The notes under the pieces: model-generated
Told to the model about the DNA's origin: nothing
Seen by the model: only the letters and a program-made list of their open reading frames with translations
The model's database searches: none
Assembly: GCA_017542245.1 (NCBI GenBank)
Contig: JAFXXN010000134.1
Location: 61,826-125,825 of the forward strand
DNA from: Lachnospiraceae bacterium
Lineage (GTDB): Bacteria > Bacillota > Clostridia > Lachnospirales > Lachnospiraceae
DNA length: 64,000 bases
Direction of reading: 5' to 3'
In this document: positions 52,621 to 63,869 of the stretch, one piece after another
How the letters are laid out: every line of letters begins with the position of its first letter
Numbering within the stretch: position 1 is the stretch's first letter
Program-made: the position numbers and the translations under genes

Positions 52621-53824
52621 CCTTCCGAATCTTGCCATAACCATAATACTCTGTGTGGTATTCTTGATTTTATGGCTGACGCTTATGCTCTTGGCGGAAA
52701 CTATTTACCAGAGGATGTACAGAGGTTTCAGTGCTGTTTTTTTCTTCGTGGTCATAATTAATTACCTGTTTTTCCAGATGTGTCTCAAGGAGGACTATCA
52801 TATTGATTTTCAGGTTGTTGCAATCTATATAGTCCTGATGCTTATATTTGATATTGTGATCATTTATAAGGGAAACCGATACAGAAAAGAAAATTTTACG
52901 GTTATTTCCGTGAAGCAGGGACTTGATGCTATGTCTGAAGGCATATGCTTTTATACAGTTGACGGTCTGCCACAGTTTGTTAATAAGTCTATGAGTGATA
53001 TAAGTATAGAGCTGACCGGCAAAAGTATTGACGACGCTGTTGATTTTTGGAACAGACTGATAAAAGGAAATGTTGCGGAAGGCTGCGAGATCGTATCCTC
53101 GACTGAAGAGATGGTGATAGCCAGAACAGAAAAAAGGGTCTGTGCATTTTCAAACAGAACGATGGAAGCAGGGGATGAACTAAAGGAAATGGTGATGGTA
53201 GACATCACTTCGGAATACGAGACCTTTAGAGAGCTGATCGCCAAAAAGGAAGCTCTTGAACTACAGCAGGCCCGTTTAAGAGAGTATAACAGGAATGTTA
53301 CAAAAGCTACTATAGAAAAGGAACTTCTTACCGCAAAGATAAATATTCACGATGAACTCGGAGAAATACTCCTTGCAGCAAAAAGGTATCTTACAAAGGG
53401 GGATATAGAAAGAAAAACCATTACAGAACTGTGGCTTAAGAACCTTAAGCTTTTAGGGGCCGAAAATGATAATGGGGAATTTGATGAGTATGAAGAGATT
53501 TACAAGGCAGCGTCGGATATCGGTATGAATATTGTTCTTGACGGGGAGCTTCCTCAGGAAGAACCTGCAAAAACTGTGGTGGCTTCCGCTCTCCATGAGA
53601 ATTTGACCAATACATTCCGGCATGCCGGCGGAAATACCATTTATGTTAAAATAAGAAAAGAAGGATTTAAAACTATAGTTGTATTTACAAATAACGGACA
53701 TCCTCCCGAAGATACGATTGTTGAAAGAGGCGGACTTCTTTCTCTAAGAAAGATCGTAGAGGATGCGGGGTTTAAAATGAGCATAGAAACTGACGGAGGT
53801 TTTGCTTTAAAACTGGTTTTATAG
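52604..53824 (+). CDS. membrane sensor histidine kinase, partner of the 7TM protein
   Basis: 406 residues. Three N-terminal membrane helices (about 8-85) precede a PAS-like domain (FTVISVKQGLDAMSEGICFYTVDG) and a coiled linker. The phosphoacceptor is probably the His in AKINIHDELGEILLA, as in LytS/NarX-type HisKA_3 kinases. The ATPase has N box HENLTNTFRHAGG and a GGLLSLRKIVEDAG G-box region. The gene starts 17 bp inside the upstream gene. It phosphorylates the NarL-type regulator that follows. Confidence 0.85.
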   Translation: MIQLYDLPNLAITIILCVVFLILWLTLMLLAETIYQRMYRGFSAVFFFVVIINYLFFQMCLKEDYHIDFQVVAIYIVLMLIFDIVIIYKGNRYRKENFTVISVKQGLDAMSEGICFYTVDGLPQFVNKSMSDISIELTGKSIDDAVDFWNRLIKGNVAEGCEIVSSTEEMVIARTEKRVCAFSNRTMEAGDELKEMVMVDITSEYETFRELIAKKEALELQQARLREYNRNVTKATIEKELLTAKINIHDELGEILLAAKRYLTKGDIERKTITELWLKNLKLLGAENDNGEFDEYEEIYKAASDIGMNIVLDGELPQEEPAKTVVASALHENLTNTFRHAGGNTIYVKIRKEGFKTIVVFTNNGHPPEDTIVERGGLLSLRKIVEDAGFKMSIETDGGFALKLVL

Positions 53825-53837
53825 GATGGAGAAGGAT

Positions 53838-54458
53838 ATGTGGAATGTTTTAATTGTTGATGATCAGAATACTTCAAGACATCTGATGGAAATGACAGTA
53901 GAGGGTTCAGGAAGATATAAAACGGTTAAGGCCATCCCATTGGCTAAGATGGCGGATATATATGCGCTGACTCTTTCTGTAGATCTGATAATAATGGATA
54001 TCGTTATGGCTGACGGACCGAGCGGCCTGGAGGTGGCAGAGAAAATTAAGTCAAGCAAGCCACAGATAAAGATAATTCTTGTAACTTCCATGCCGGAAGT
54101 AAGTTTTATGGAAAGGGCAAAAAAAGCGGGAGTTGACAGCTTTTGGTACAAAGAGGTTGAAGAGGAGCCGCTTCTTTCTGTAATGGACAGGACAATGGCA
54201 GGGGAAAGTGTTTATCCGGATGCTCCTCCGAGAGTAAAACTGGGGCTTGCAGACAGTTCCGAGCTTACAGACAGGGAGCTGGAGGTTTTACGGATACTTA
54301 CTACCGGATGCCCTGACCAGGAGATAGCCGACAGGCTTTCAATCAGCTTTTCCACGGTAAGAACACATATCAATCATATGCTTGATAAGACAGGATATGC
54401 TACGAGGACGGAACTTGCCATTAATGCACGGCTTAGCGGTATAGTTATACCTGAATAA
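53838..54458 (+). CDS. NarL/LuxR-type response regulator
   Basis: 206 residues from the ATG at 53838, preceded by GGAG at 53828-53831; an in-frame ATG at 53826 lies 1 bp after the kinase stop but lacks a site. The receiver has DD at residues 8-9 (VLIVDDQ), the phosphorylated Asp in LIIMDIVM and the conserved Lys in SFWYKE. The C-terminal LuxR-type HTH (LTDRELEVLRILTTGCPDQEIADRLSIS) binds DNA. It is the output of the 7TM-kinase system upstream. Confidence 0.9.
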   Translation: MWNVLIVDDQNTSRHLMEMTVEGSGRYKTVKAIPLAKMADIYALTLSVDLIIMDIVMADGPSGLEVAEKIKSSKPQIKIILVTSMPEVSFMERAKKAGVDSFWYKEVEEEPLLSVMDRTMAGESVYPDAPPRVKLGLADSSELTDRELEVLRILTTGCPDQEIADRLSISFSTVRTHINHMLDKTGYATRTELAINARLSGIVIPE

Positions 54459-54533
54459 TCAGTAAATTTGCTGATGTTTTTGGTTTTATAATCTGATATG
54501 CTTTATAATAGCAGGGTTTTTGGAAAAGAATTC

Positions 54534-54562
54534 TTGCTGAAGATTTAAGATAACGGTATAAT
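54534..54562 (+). promoter_or_regulatory. promoter of the second DUF6935 gene
   Basis: TTGCTG (54534-54539) and TATAAT (54557-54562) are 17 bp apart. Confidence 0.7.
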
Positions 54563-54598
54563 CATTATAAGGTTATAAGTATTTTAAGGAGGTTTACA

Positions 54599-55234
54599 AT
54601 GGGCTTTTTTGACAGTTTAAAAAATTCTGCAGTTTCCAGTCTTAAGAATTCTGCAGGCAGTGCGGCAGGAAATGCATTTTACAATGCAACCGGTGGAAAT
54701 AAGGACGGTGTTGGAAAGGGAAAGAACAGTTCGCAGACATTTACTTTCAGTGCTATCCCTAACAGTGTGGCAGAATTGCAGGCTCTTCCCGAGGTAAGCC
54801 TTGATTCTCCTTTTAAGACTACGGCGCTTGTACTTCTTGTTCTCTGTAATTATGAAAGAAGTATTATCGAGAGAACAGAGTCTACTCATGAAATGTTAAA
54901 CTTCCTTAAGGGACCGGAGAGTCTGTCGGGATATGAGAAGAGTTTTATAAAGGAACGTTTATCAGGTAAGTACTATAAACCTTTTTCATATTTTGCGGGA
55001 GCTACTGTTGAGAACGGATATACCCCTACCGAACCATTCACTATCACGGTTTACGAGAATCCTTATTCATTTGATAATGAAAATTGGGCAACTATGTGGG
55101 TTAAGAGCAGCGGTGCAGATACAGAGAGAGAAGTTAAACTTCGCAGAAAGCCTTCTACAAACCAGTGGTTCTTAAATGAAATCCTTTGTTTAAGTGATAT
55201 CAGGACTCCTGCGGCAGAAGATCCGTGGGCATGA
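54599..55234 (+). CDS. DUF6935-like protein, copy 2
   Basis: 211 residues with an AAGGAGG site. A Ser/Ala/Asn-rich amphipathic N-terminus (SLKNSAVSSLKNSAGSAAGNA) precedes a soluble domain with SIPNSVAELQALPEVSLDSPFKT-like opening and SYFAGATVENGYTPTEPF. It is similar to the protein at 44144. The C-terminus ends AAEDPWA. Function unknown. It precedes a thioesterase gene by 26 bp. Confidence 0.7.
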   Translation: MGFFDSLKNSAVSSLKNSAGSAAGNAFYNATGGNKDGVGKGKNSSQTFTFSAIPNSVAELQALPEVSLDSPFKTTALVLLVLCNYERSIIERTESTHEMLNFLKGPESLSGYEKSFIKERLSGKYYKPFSYFAGATVENGYTPTEPFTITVYENPYSFDNENWATMWVKSSGADTEREVKLRRKPSTNQWFLNEILCLSDIRTPAAEDPWA

Positions 55235-55260
55235 CCAGATAAGTAAGAAAGCAGGCTTAT

Positions 55261-55659
55261 ATGAGTACGTTTAACAGCTTGGAGGAAGCTAGGGAATATT
55301 TTAAGGGCGATACCTTCGCAACCGAGAACGGCATGGTCATAGAGGAGCTGAGAGATGATTTCTGTTGCTGTAGCATGACTCTTAACGGGAATCATAAAAA
55401 TGCAAACGGCGGTATCATGGGAGGTGTTATATTTACTCTCGGAGATTTTGCCTTTGCGGTTCTTTCAAATCAGATACACCGGCCTACAGTCGCACAACAG
55501 GTTAGTATAAATTTTTTGGGAGCTCCCAAGGGTGAGAAACTGTTTTCAAAAGCAGTCTTAAAAAAGACGGGCAGGACTTCCACTGTGATAAATGTGGATA
55601 TTACGGATGAAAACGGAAGGGATGTAGCCCAGTTTATCGGTTCGGGATTTAAACTTTAA
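55261..55659 (+). CDS. PaaI-family hotdog thioesterase
   Basis: 132 residues, single hotdog fold. The active-site helix HKNANGGIMGGVIFTLGDFAFA, and VSINFLGAPKGEKLFSKA in the following strand, are typical of PaaI/YbgC-type acyl-CoA thioesterases. Its substrate is not known. The site upstream of the ATG is weak. A terminator follows 12 bp after the stop. Confidence 0.9.
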   Translation: MSTFNSLEEAREYFKGDTFATENGMVIEELRDDFCCCSMTLNGNHKNANGGIMGGVIFTLGDFAFAVLSNQIHRPTVAQQVSINFLGAPKGEKLFSKAVLKKTGRTSTVINVDITDENGRDVAQFIGSGFKL

Positions 55660-55670
55660 AGAAAAATGAT

Positions 55671-55713
55671 AAAAGCAGGTCAATTTCCAAAACGGAATGA
55701 TGACCTGCTTTTT
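55671..55713 (+). terminator. terminator after the thioesterase gene
   Basis: A 12-bp stem AAAAGCAGGTCA/TGACCTGCTTTT (55671-55682, 55701-55712) ends in a T-run. It isolates the upstream unit from rpoB. Confidence 0.85.
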
Positions 55714-55781
55714 GTACGATAAGCGAATGTTCTCTGTGCAAGCTTGCTTTTAAAATACAAAAAAAATAAAAAAAATTCTGC

Positions 55782-55810
55782 TTGACAGCTTGAAAAAAAA
55801 ATGTTATTAT
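55782..55810 (+). promoter_or_regulatory. strong promoter of rpoBC
   Basis: TTGACA (55782-55787) and TATTAT (55805-55810) are 17 bp apart with an extended -10 (TG one base upstream) and A-tracts before the -35 and in the spacer, which fits strong constitutive transcription. The leader is about 110 nt. Confidence 0.8.
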
Positions 55811-55927
55811 GAACAATGCGCGATTGTCTATAACTATGCCCATTTGTAATATTATAGCATATTTTGACATATTTGCAAACAATATTTTTTAAAGATCTAC
55901 CAAATAATTTCAAGGGGTGACACATCA

Positions 55928-58900
55928 ATGATGGAAAAAAACAGGATACGTCCTATCAAGGTCGGTAGAGGCGTTCGAATGAGTTACTCGAGGCAGAAGG
56001 AAGTTCTGGAGATGCCGAACCTTATAGAGGTTCAGAAAAATTCTTATGAATGGTTCCTTAACGAAGGACTTCATGAGGTCTTCAGAGACATCTCTCCCAT
56101 TGAAGATTATAATGGGAAGCTTAGTCTGGAATTCATAGACTTTAAGCTTTGCAGGGAGGATGTAAAGTATACTATCGAGGAATGCAAGGAACGAGATGCA
56201 ACATATGCGGCTCCTTTGAAAGTAACGGTACGACTTCATGATAAGGAAGACGATGATGTTATTAAGGTTCATGAGATTTTCATGGGTGATTTCCCCTTAA
56301 TGACTGAAACGGGTACCTTTGTTATTAACGGTGCAGAGCGAGTTATCGTAAGTCAGCTTGTTCGTTCGCCCGGTATCTATTATGAGATTTCCCGAGATAA
56401 ATTAGGAAAAAAGCTTTATGCATGTACGGTTATTCCCAGCCGTGGCGCATGGCTTGAATATGAAACAGACCCCAATGATGTCTTCTATGTACGTGTGGAC
56501 AGAAACAGAAAAGTTCCGATCACTGTCTTCCTGCGTGCTTTAGGAGTAGGAACCAAAGCACAGCTCATTGATATGTTCGGTGATGAGCCGAAGATACAGG
56601 CTTCTCTTTCTAAAGAGCCTGCAGAGGTTATAGAAGAAGACAGCTATGAAGGCGGTCTTAAAGAATTATATAAGAAACTTCGTCCCGGAGAGCCTATTTC
56701 CATAGAAAGCGCAGACTCTCTGGTTAGAAGCATGTTTTTTGATGTAAGACGTTATGACCTTGCTAAAGTAGGACGTTATAAGTTCAATAAGAAACTGGCA
56801 TTAAAGCGCAGAGTAGTAGGTTTCCCTCTGGCTGAGGATGTTGTTGATTCCGCTACAGGTGAGATTTTAGCTGAAGCAGGAACCGTTATCAGCGAAGCTT
56901 TGGCTGATGAGATACAGAATGCCGGTATTTTTTCAATTACCGTAAGGGCTGAAGATCATAACGTAAAGGTTATTTCAAATATGGCTGTTGACATAGCATG
57001 CCATGTTCCTTTTGAGTGCGATGATAATGTTAAGGCAGAGCTTGGTATTACAGAGCCTGTTTATTATCCTGCATTAAAAGAGCTTTTAAATCAGTATGAG
57101 AATGAAGATGAGTTAAAGGATGCGATCAAGCGCAATATCGCTCTTCTTATACCTAAGCATATTACTAAAGAAGATATATTTGCTTCTGTAAGTTACAATA
57201 TCCATCTTGAGTATGGCGTAGGCCATAAGGATGATATCGACCACCTTGGAAACAGACGTATCAGGGCGGTTGGAGAATTGCTCCAGAACCAGTATCGTAT
57301 CGGACTTTCAAGAATGGAAAGAGTTGTTCGTGAAAGAATGACCACTACCGATCTTGAAAATGTAAGTCCTCAGAACCTTATTAATATCAAACCTGTTACT
57401 GCGGCTGTTAAGGAATTCTTCGGAAGCTCCCAGCTGTCACAGTTCATGGATCAGCATAACCCGTTAGGTGAGCTTGCTCATAAGAGAAGGCTTTCAGCAC
57501 TTGGTCCCGGAGGTCTTTCACGTGACCGTGCATCCTTCGAAGTTCGTGATGTTCACTATTCTCATTACGGAAGAATGTGTCCTATCGAAACACCTGAAGG
57601 TCCTAACATCGGTCTGATCAACTCTCTTGCTTCGTATGCAAGGATTAATGAGTATGGTTTTGTAGAGGCTCCTTATCGTAAGGTTGATAAATCGGATCCT
57701 AAGAATCCCAGAGTTACTGATGAAGTAGTATACATGACCGCAGATGAAGAGGATAAGTATGTTGTTGCACAGGCAAATACACCTCTTGATGCAGAAGGTC
57801 ATTTCATAAATGAAAATGTTTCAGGCCGTTTTAAGGAAGATACATCTCAGTTCCAGAAAACAAAGGTGGACTTCGTAGACGTTTCACCTAAGATGGTATT
57901 TTCAGTTGCGACTGCACTCATTCCTTTCCTTGAGAATGATGATGCTAACCGTGCACTGATGGGTTCAAACATGCAGCGTCAGGCAGTTCCGCTTTTAAAT
58001 GCTACCGCACCTGTTGTAGGTACCGGTATGGAACGTAAGACTGCTGTCGACTCAGGAGTCTGTGTTATAGCAAAGAGAGACGGCAAGGTTGAAAAGGCTA
58101 CCGCTACACATATTGTTATCAAAGCGGAAGACGGAACCCGTGATGAGTATAAATTAATTAAATTTACCCGCAGCAATCAGGGTACATGTATAAACCAGAA
58201 GCCTATAGTAAACAAGGGTGATATTGTTAAGGCCGGACAGGTTATTGCAGACGGTCCTTCAACAGACCACGGTGAGCTTGCGCTCGGTACCAATCCTCTT
58301 ATCGGATTCATGACCTGGGAAGGTTATAACTACGAGGATGCGGTACTTCTTAGCGAAAGACTTGTTGCTGAGGATGTATATACTTCTGTACATATCGAGG
58401 AATATGACGTAGAAGCCAGAGATACTAAGCTTGGACCTGAGCAGATTACACGTGATATTTCCGGTGTTGGTGATGATGCATTAAAGGAACTGGATGAACG
58501 CGGTATTATCCGTATCGGTGCAGAGGTCCGTGCCGGTGATATACTGGTTGGACGTGTTACTCCTAAGGGAGAGACCGATCTGACACCCGAAGAGAAGCTC
58601 CTTCGTGCAATTTTCGGTGAGAAGGCAAGAGAAGTTAGAGATACATCTCTTCGCGTACCTCACGGAGAATACGGTATTATAGTTGATGTTAAGGTATTTA
58701 CCAGAGAAAACGGCGATGAGATGCAGCCCGGCGTAAACCAGACCGTACGTGTATATATCGCACAGAAGAGAAAAATCCAGGTTGGAGATAAGATGGCAGG
58801 CCGTCATGGAAACAAGGGTGTTGTTTCCCGTGTACTTCCGGTAGAGGATATGCCTTTCCTTCCTAATGGAAGACCTCTTGATATCGTTCTTAATCCTTTG

Positions 58901-59899
58901 GGTGTGCCTTCACGTATGAATATCGGACAGGTTCTTGAGATTCACTTGAGCCTTGCCGCAAAAGTATTAGGATTTAATATTTCGACCCCGGTATTTGACG
59001 GAGCCGATGAAGATGATATACAGGATACTCTTGAGATGGCAAATGATTACGCCAACTTCCCGTTTGATGCCGAAGAAAAAGCAGAATGGGCAGCAAAAGC
59101 TGAAGAGAACGGTGAAGAGTTTGATCAGAAGATGCCTGATTTTACTTCTAAGTATTCAAAAATACTCGGTAAAGAAGTAATGGCATTCCTCGGAAGCCCT
59201 GAAAACTTGAAAAGCCGTGACAACTGGAGAGGAGTTCCCATTAATCGTGACGGTAAGGTAAGGCTTCGTGACGGACGTTCGGGAGAGTATTTCGACGGTG
59301 CTGTTACCATAGGATTCATGCATTATCTTAAACTGCATCACCTGGTTGATGATAAGATACATGCACGTTCGATCGGACCTTACTCGCTTGTTACTCAGCA
59401 GCCTTTGGGTGGTAAAGCACAGTTTGGCGGACAGCGTTTTGGTGAGATGGAAGTTTGGGCTCTTGAGGCTTATGGTGCATCCCATGTTCTTCAGGAAATC
59501 CTTACCGTTAAATCAGATGATGTAACCGGACGTATTAAGACATATGAAGCTATTGTCAAGGGTGAGAATATTTCAAAGCCCGGTATTCCAGAGTCCTTCA
59601 AGGTTCTGTTAAAAGAGCTTCAGTCACTGGCATTGGATGTTACTGTTCTTGATGAAAACGGAGAAGAGATCAAGCTTACCGAAGATGTTGACTACAGTGA
59701 TAATTCAGGTGATACCTGGAGAGACGGTACCGATGACGAGTATTCGCAGCGTTACGATGAAGAGTACGGTGACGCAGGATATTCAGTACTTGAAGGTGAT
59801 CCTGACAGTGTCGGCGATGTATATGATTCATATACTGACGAAGGCGATGATTTCTTTACCGATTATGAGATTGATGACAATCTGGATGATGAAGGTTGA
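55928..59899 (+). CDS. rpoB: RNA polymerase subunit beta
   Basis: 1323 residues, with AAGGGGTG before tandem ATGs at 55928 and 55931. Family blocks include the rifampicin region [37 protein letters not shown], which looks wild type, and the HGNKGVVS and [22 protein letters not shown] segments. The C-terminus is extended by about 73 residues (1251-1323) with 29 Asp/Glu and only two Arg. It is the catalytic-core partner of rpoC, which follows 39 bp later. There is no rplJ-rplL directly upstream, contrary to the common order; rpoB has its own promoter. Confidence 0.98.
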   Translation: MMEKNRIRPIKVGRGVRMSYSRQKEVLEMPNLIEVQKNSYEWFLNEGLHEVFRDISPIEDYNGKLSLEFIDFKLCREDVKYTIEECKERDATYAAPLKVTVRLHDKEDDDVIKVHEIFMGDFPLMTETGTFVINGAERVIVSQLVRSPGIYYEISRDKLGKKLYACTVIPSRGAWLEYETDPNDVFYVRVDRNRKVPITVFLRALGVGTKAQLIDMFGDEPKIQASLSKEPAEVIEEDSYEGGLKELYKKLRPGEPISIESADSLVRSMFFDVRRYDLAKVGRYKFNKKLALKRRVVGFPLAEDVVDSATGEILAEAGTVISEALADEIQNAGIFSITVRAEDHNVKVISNMAVDIACHVPFECDDNVKAELGITEPVYYPALKELLNQYENEDELKDAIKRNIALLIPKHITKEDIFASVSYNIHLEYGVGHKDDIDHLGNRRIRAVGELLQNQYRIGLSRMERVVRERMTTTDLENVSPQNLINIKPVTAAVKEFFGSSQLSQFMDQHNPLGELAHKRRLSALGPGGLSRDRASFEVRDVHYSHYGRMCPIETPEGPNIGLINSLASYARINEYGFVEAPYRKVDKSDPKNPRVTDEVVYMTADEEDKYVVAQANTPLDAEGHFINENVSGRFKEDTSQFQKTKVDFVDVSPKMVFSVATALIPFLENDDANRALMGSNMQRQAVPLLNATAPVVGTGMERKTAVDSGVCVIAKRDGKVEKATATHIVIKAEDGTRDEYKLIKFTRSNQGTCINQKPIVNKGDIVKAGQVIADGPSTDHGELALGTNPLIGFMTWEGYNYEDAVLLSERLVAEDVYTSVHIEEYDVEARDTKLGPEQITRDISGVGDDALKELDERGIIRIGAEVRAGDILVGRVTPKGETDLTPEEKLLRAIFGEKAREVRDTSLRVPHGEYGIIVDVKVFTRENGDEMQPGVNQTVRVYIAQKRKIQVGDKMAGRHGNKGVVSRVLPVEDMPFLPNGRPLDIVLNPLGVPSRMNIGQVLEIHLSLAAKVLGFNISTPVFDGADEDDIQDTLEMANDYANFPFDAEEKAEWAAKAEENGEEFDQKMPDFTSKYSKILGKEVMAFLGSPENLKSRDNWRGVPINRDGKVRLRDGRSGEYFDGAVTIGFMHYLKLHHLVDDKIHARSIGPYSLVTQQPLGGKAQFGGQRFGEMEVWALEAYGASHVLQEILTVKSDDVTGRIKTYEAIVKGENISKPGIPESFKVLLKELQSLALDVTVLDENGEEIKLTEDVDYSDNSGDTWRDGTDDEYSQRYDEEYGDAGYSVLEGDPDSVGDVYDSYTDEGDDFFTDYEIDDNLDDEG

Positions 59900-59938
59900 A
59901 GATCATAAAATAAGCAGAAAAAGGAAAGGAAAATAATT

Positions 59939-62900
59939 ATGTCTACAGATTACAATAAAGAGACTGTTAAGGATATTAATTATGAAGCTATCCGTATAGG
60001 CCTTGCTTCTCCCGAAAAGATCCGTGAGTGGTCAAGAGCCGAAGTTAAGAAGGCGGAAACGATAAATTATCGTACTTTAAAGCCGGAACGTGACGGTCTT
60101 TTCTGTGAGAAGATTTTCGGACCAAGCAAAGATTGGGAATGTCACTGCGGTAAATATAAGAAAATAGGTAAGAGAGGCATTATCTGCGATAAGTGCGGTG
60201 TTGAGGTTACCAAGGCATCCGTACGTCGTGAAAGAATGGGTCATATCGACCTTGCCGCTCCTGTATCACATATTTGGTATTTTAAGGGAATTCCTTCCCG
60301 TATGGGACTTATACTTGATATATCTCCCAGAAACCTTGAAAAAGTTCTTTACTTTGCTTCTTACATAGTTCTTGATAAGGGTACTACAACTCTTTCGGTA
60401 AAGGATATTTTGTCCGAGCATGAATATTCAGAAGCAAAAGAGAAATGGCCGGAGGAAAATGCATTCCGCGTAGGAATGGGTGCTGAAGCTATTCTTGAGT
60501 TATTAAAAAAGATTGATCTTGAGAAAGATTGTGAGGAGCTTCACAAGGAGCTTGACGCTTCTACCGGTCAGAAGAGAGCAAGGATTATTAAGAGACTTGA
60601 AGTATTTGAAGCATTCCGTGAGTCAGGAAATAAACCCGAGTGGATGATCCTCCAGGCAATACCGGTACTTCCTCCGGATCTGCGCCCTATGGTACAGCTT
60701 GACGGTGGACGTTTCGCTACTTCGGATATGAACGACCTTTATCGTCGTATCATTAACAGAAATAACAGATTAAAGAAGCTTCTTACTCTGGGTACTCCCG
60801 ACATTATCGTACGTAACGAGAAGAGAATGCTTCAGGAGGCAGTAGATGCCCTTATAGATAACGGACGCCGCGGACGTGCCGTTACCGGACCCGGCAACAG
60901 AAACTTAAAGTCCCTTTCTGACCTGTTAAAGGGAAAACAGGGACGTTTCAGACAGAACCTCCTTGGAAAGCGTGTTGACTATTCAGGACGTTCAGTTATC
61001 GTTGTTGGTCCCGAACTTAAGATTTATCAGTGCGGACTTCCTAAGGAAATGGCTATAGAGCTGTTTAAACCTTTCGTTATGAAGGAGCTTGCCGCACGTG
61101 GATTGGCTTCAAATATCAAGCAGGCCAAGAAGATGGTTGAAAAGCTTGAGACCCAGGTTTGGGATATTCTTGAAGAGGTTATTCATGAGCATCCTGTTAT
61201 GCTGAACCGTGCACCAACACTTCACAGACTTGGTATCCAGGCATTTGAGCCTATTCTGGTTGAAGGTAAGGCTATTAAGCTTCATCCGCTTGTTTGTACC
61301 GCTTTCAATGCGGACTTCGACGGAGACCAGATGGCAGTGCATCTTCCTCTTTCTGTTGAGGCACAGGCAGAAGCAAGATTCCTTATGCTTTCACCCAACA
61401 ACCTGTTAAAGCCTTCTGACGGAGGTCCCGTTGCAGTTCCTTCGCAGGATATGGTTCTTGGTATCTATTATCTTACTCTGTTAAAGGAGAAAGATCCGGG
61501 TGCCGGAAGCTTCTATAAGAATATTTCGGAAGCTATACTTGCATATGAAAACGGATATATTACTCTTCAGGCTCCGATTAAGGTAAGACGTGAAGGTGTT
61601 ATTCCGGAGACAGGTGAGGCTGTTTCGAAAGTTATAGATACGACTCTCGGCAGACTTATCCTTAATGAGGCTATACCTCAGGATCTGGGTTATGTTGACA
61701 GATCCGTTAAAGAGAATTTCCTTGACCTTGAAATTGATTTCTTAGTTAAGAAAAAGCAGCTTAAGGGAATTCTTGAGAAGTGTATAAATAATCATGGCGC
61801 TACAATGACAGCAGAAACCCTTGATGCTATCAAGGCGCTCGGATATAAGTATTCAACAAGAGCAGCTATGACGGTTTCTATTTCGGATATGACCGTTCCT
61901 GCTGCAAAGAAAGATATTATTGCAAAAGCAGAATCTGATGTTGATGAAATCGCTAAGAAGTTCCGCAGAGGTTTCCTTACAGACGGTGAACGTTATCATG
62001 CAGTTATCGAGACATGGAAAAAGGCTGATGAAGATATAACCAAGAAGCTGATGGAAGGTCTTGATAAATATAATAATATTTACATGATGGCTGATTCAGG
62101 AGCCCGTGGTTCAGACAAGCAGATCAAACAGCTTGCCGGTATGCGTGGACTTATGGCAGATACATCAGGTAAGACCATCGAGCTGCCTATCAAGGCTAAC
62201 TTCCGTGAAGGTCTTGATGTTCTGGAATACTTCATCTCTGCACACGGAGCCCGTAAAGGACTTTCCGATACCGCGCTTCGTACAGCTGACTCGGGTTACC
62301 TTACAAGACGTCTTGTAGATGTATCTCAGGATCAGATTATCCGTGAAAACGATTGCTGTGAAGGCAAAGAAGATATTCCGGGAATGGAGATAAAGACTTT
62401 TGCCGACGGCAAGGAAGTAATAGAGTCTCTTCAGGAGCGAATCACCGGACGATTCTCATGCGAAGATATTTATGATGATAATGGTGAGATAATCGTTAAG
62501 AAGAACCATATGATCACTCCCAGACGTGCAGAAAGGATTATGGCGACAAAGGAGATAAAGGAAAAGAATTTTGATGCAAAGATCAAGATCCGTACCGTTC
62601 TTACATGTCGTTCACATCTTGGAATCTGCGCTAAGTGCTATGGTGCTAACATGGCTACAGGAGAACCTGTTCAGGTAGGTGAGGCTGTAGGTATCATTGC
62701 TGCACAGAGTATCGGTGAGCCCGGTACACAGCTTACCATGCGTACTTTCCATACCGGTGGTATCGCAGGTGATAATATTACACAGGGTCTTCCCCGTGTC
62801 GAAGAACTTTTTGAAGCACGTAAACCTAAGGGACTTGCTATCATTGCTGAATTTGGCGGTGTAGTAAATATCAGAGAGACCAAGAAGAAGAGAGAAGTCG

Positions 62901-63772
62901 TTGTAACTAAGACAGATGAAGACGGTTCCTTAACTTCTAAGGTATATCTTATCCCTTATGGTTCCAAGATAAAGGTTGAAGAAGGACAGATCATTGAAGC
63001 CGGTGATGAACTGACCGAAGGTTCAGTTAATCCCCATGATATATTAAAGATTAAGGGCTTAAGAGCTGTTCAGGATTATATGATCCAGGAAGTACAGCGT
63101 GTTTACAGACTTCAAGGTGTTGAAATAAATGATAAGCACATTGAAGTTATTGTAAGACAGATGCTGAAGAAAGTCCGTATTGAAGAAAACGGCGATACCG
63201 ACTTCCTTCCCGGAAGCATGGTTGATCTCTTTGAGTATTATGATGCTAATGAGAAGGCTGAAAGCGAGAATAAGAGACCTGCAGAGGGTACTGAGGTTAT
63301 GCTTGGAATAACCAAGGCAGCTCTTGCTACCAATTCCTTCCTGTCCGCAGCTTCATTCCAGGAGACCACAAAGGTTCTTACCGAAGCAGCATGCCGTGGA
63401 AAGGTTGATCCGTTAGTAGGATTAAAAGAGAACGTTATTATCGGTAAGCTGATCCCTGCAGGTACGGGTATGAAGACCTACCGTAATATCCATCTTAGTA
63501 CCGATGCTGAGTTTGAAGCAAGTTATTCGGCAAAGAAGAATCTTGAAAAGTATAACGCAAGCAGAAACAGAACTAATGATGATGAAGACTTTGATATGTC
63601 CGATGACAGTGATAACGATTCAACATATTATGATGAGGAGAATATCCTTGATGAATCATATGATGAAAACGATTACGAGGATGACGGATATGTAGAAGGC
63701 GATTACAGTGATTTTGATGACGCCGTTGACGAAGCATTTAATGATGTATATGGTTCGGATGATGATGAATAA
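59939..63772 (+). CDS. rpoC: RNA polymerase subunit beta prime
   Basis: 1277 residues with an AAAGGAAAGG site. The first zinc site [20 protein letters not shown], the catalytic [15 protein letters not shown] (three Mg-binding Asp), the bridge helix region, and the second zinc site around [13 protein letters not shown] are all present. The C-terminal ~65 residues (1213-1277) have 32 Asp/Glu and no Lys/Arg, parallel to the acidic tail on RpoB. No clear terminator follows before fba. Confidence 0.98.
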   Translation: MSTDYNKETVKDINYEAIRIGLASPEKIREWSRAEVKKAETINYRTLKPERDGLFCEKIFGPSKDWECHCGKYKKIGKRGIICDKCGVEVTKASVRRERMGHIDLAAPVSHIWYFKGIPSRMGLILDISPRNLEKVLYFASYIVLDKGTTTLSVKDILSEHEYSEAKEKWPEENAFRVGMGAEAILELLKKIDLEKDCEELHKELDASTGQKRARIIKRLEVFEAFRESGNKPEWMILQAIPVLPPDLRPMVQLDGGRFATSDMNDLYRRIINRNNRLKKLLTLGTPDIIVRNEKRMLQEAVDALIDNGRRGRAVTGPGNRNLKSLSDLLKGKQGRFRQNLLGKRVDYSGRSVIVVGPELKIYQCGLPKEMAIELFKPFVMKELAARGLASNIKQAKKMVEKLETQVWDILEEVIHEHPVMLNRAPTLHRLGIQAFEPILVEGKAIKLHPLVCTAFNADFDGDQMAVHLPLSVEAQAEARFLMLSPNNLLKPSDGGPVAVPSQDMVLGIYYLTLLKEKDPGAGSFYKNISEAILAYENGYITLQAPIKVRREGVIPETGEAVSKVIDTTLGRLILNEAIPQDLGYVDRSVKENFLDLEIDFLVKKKQLKGILEKCINNHGATMTAETLDAIKALGYKYSTRAAMTVSISDMTVPAAKKDIIAKAESDVDEIAKKFRRGFLTDGERYHAVIETWKKADEDITKKLMEGLDKYNNIYMMADSGARGSDKQIKQLAGMRGLMADTSGKTIELPIKANFREGLDVLEYFISAHGARKGLSDTALRTADSGYLTRRLVDVSQDQIIRENDCCEGKEDIPGMEIKTFADGKEVIESLQERITGRFSCEDIYDDNGEIIVKKNHMITPRRAERIMATKEIKEKNFDAKIKIRTVLTCRSHLGICAKCYGANMATGEPVQVGEAVGIIAAQSIGEPGTQLTMRTFHTGGIAGDNITQGLPRVEELFEARKPKGLAIIAEFGGVVNIRETKKKREVVVTKTDEDGSLTSKVYLIPYGSKIKVEEGQIIEAGDELTEGSVNPHDILKIKGLRAVQDYMIQEVQRVYRLQGVEINDKHIEVIVRQMLKKVRIEENGDTDFLPGSMVDLFEYYDANEKAESENKRPAEGTEVMLGITKAALATNSFLSAASFQETTKVLTEAACRGKVDPLVGLKENVIIGKLIPAGTGMKTYRNIHLSTDAEFEASYSAKKNLEKYNASRNRTNDDEDFDMSDDSDNDSTYYDEENILDESYDENDYEDDGYVEGDYSDFDDAVDEAFNDVYGSDDDE

Positions 63773-63787
63773 GCGGCAGATTTAGTA

Positions 63788-63815
63788 TTGTATATTTGTA
63801 ATTCTGTGTTATAAT
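63788..63815 (+). promoter_or_regulatory. promoter of fba
   Basis: TTGTAT (63788-63793) and TATAAT (63810-63815) are 16 bp apart with TG one base before the -10. Confidence 0.65.
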
Positions 63816-63869
63816 GAATTTGGTTTTGATGTCCAAAAGGACATAATATATGAAAGGAAGGTTTATTTT

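Noticed and set aside
57420-57610. Rifampicin-resistance mutations in rpoB
   Set aside because: The segment reads as the usual wild-type cluster; no substitution at the classical positions was recognised.
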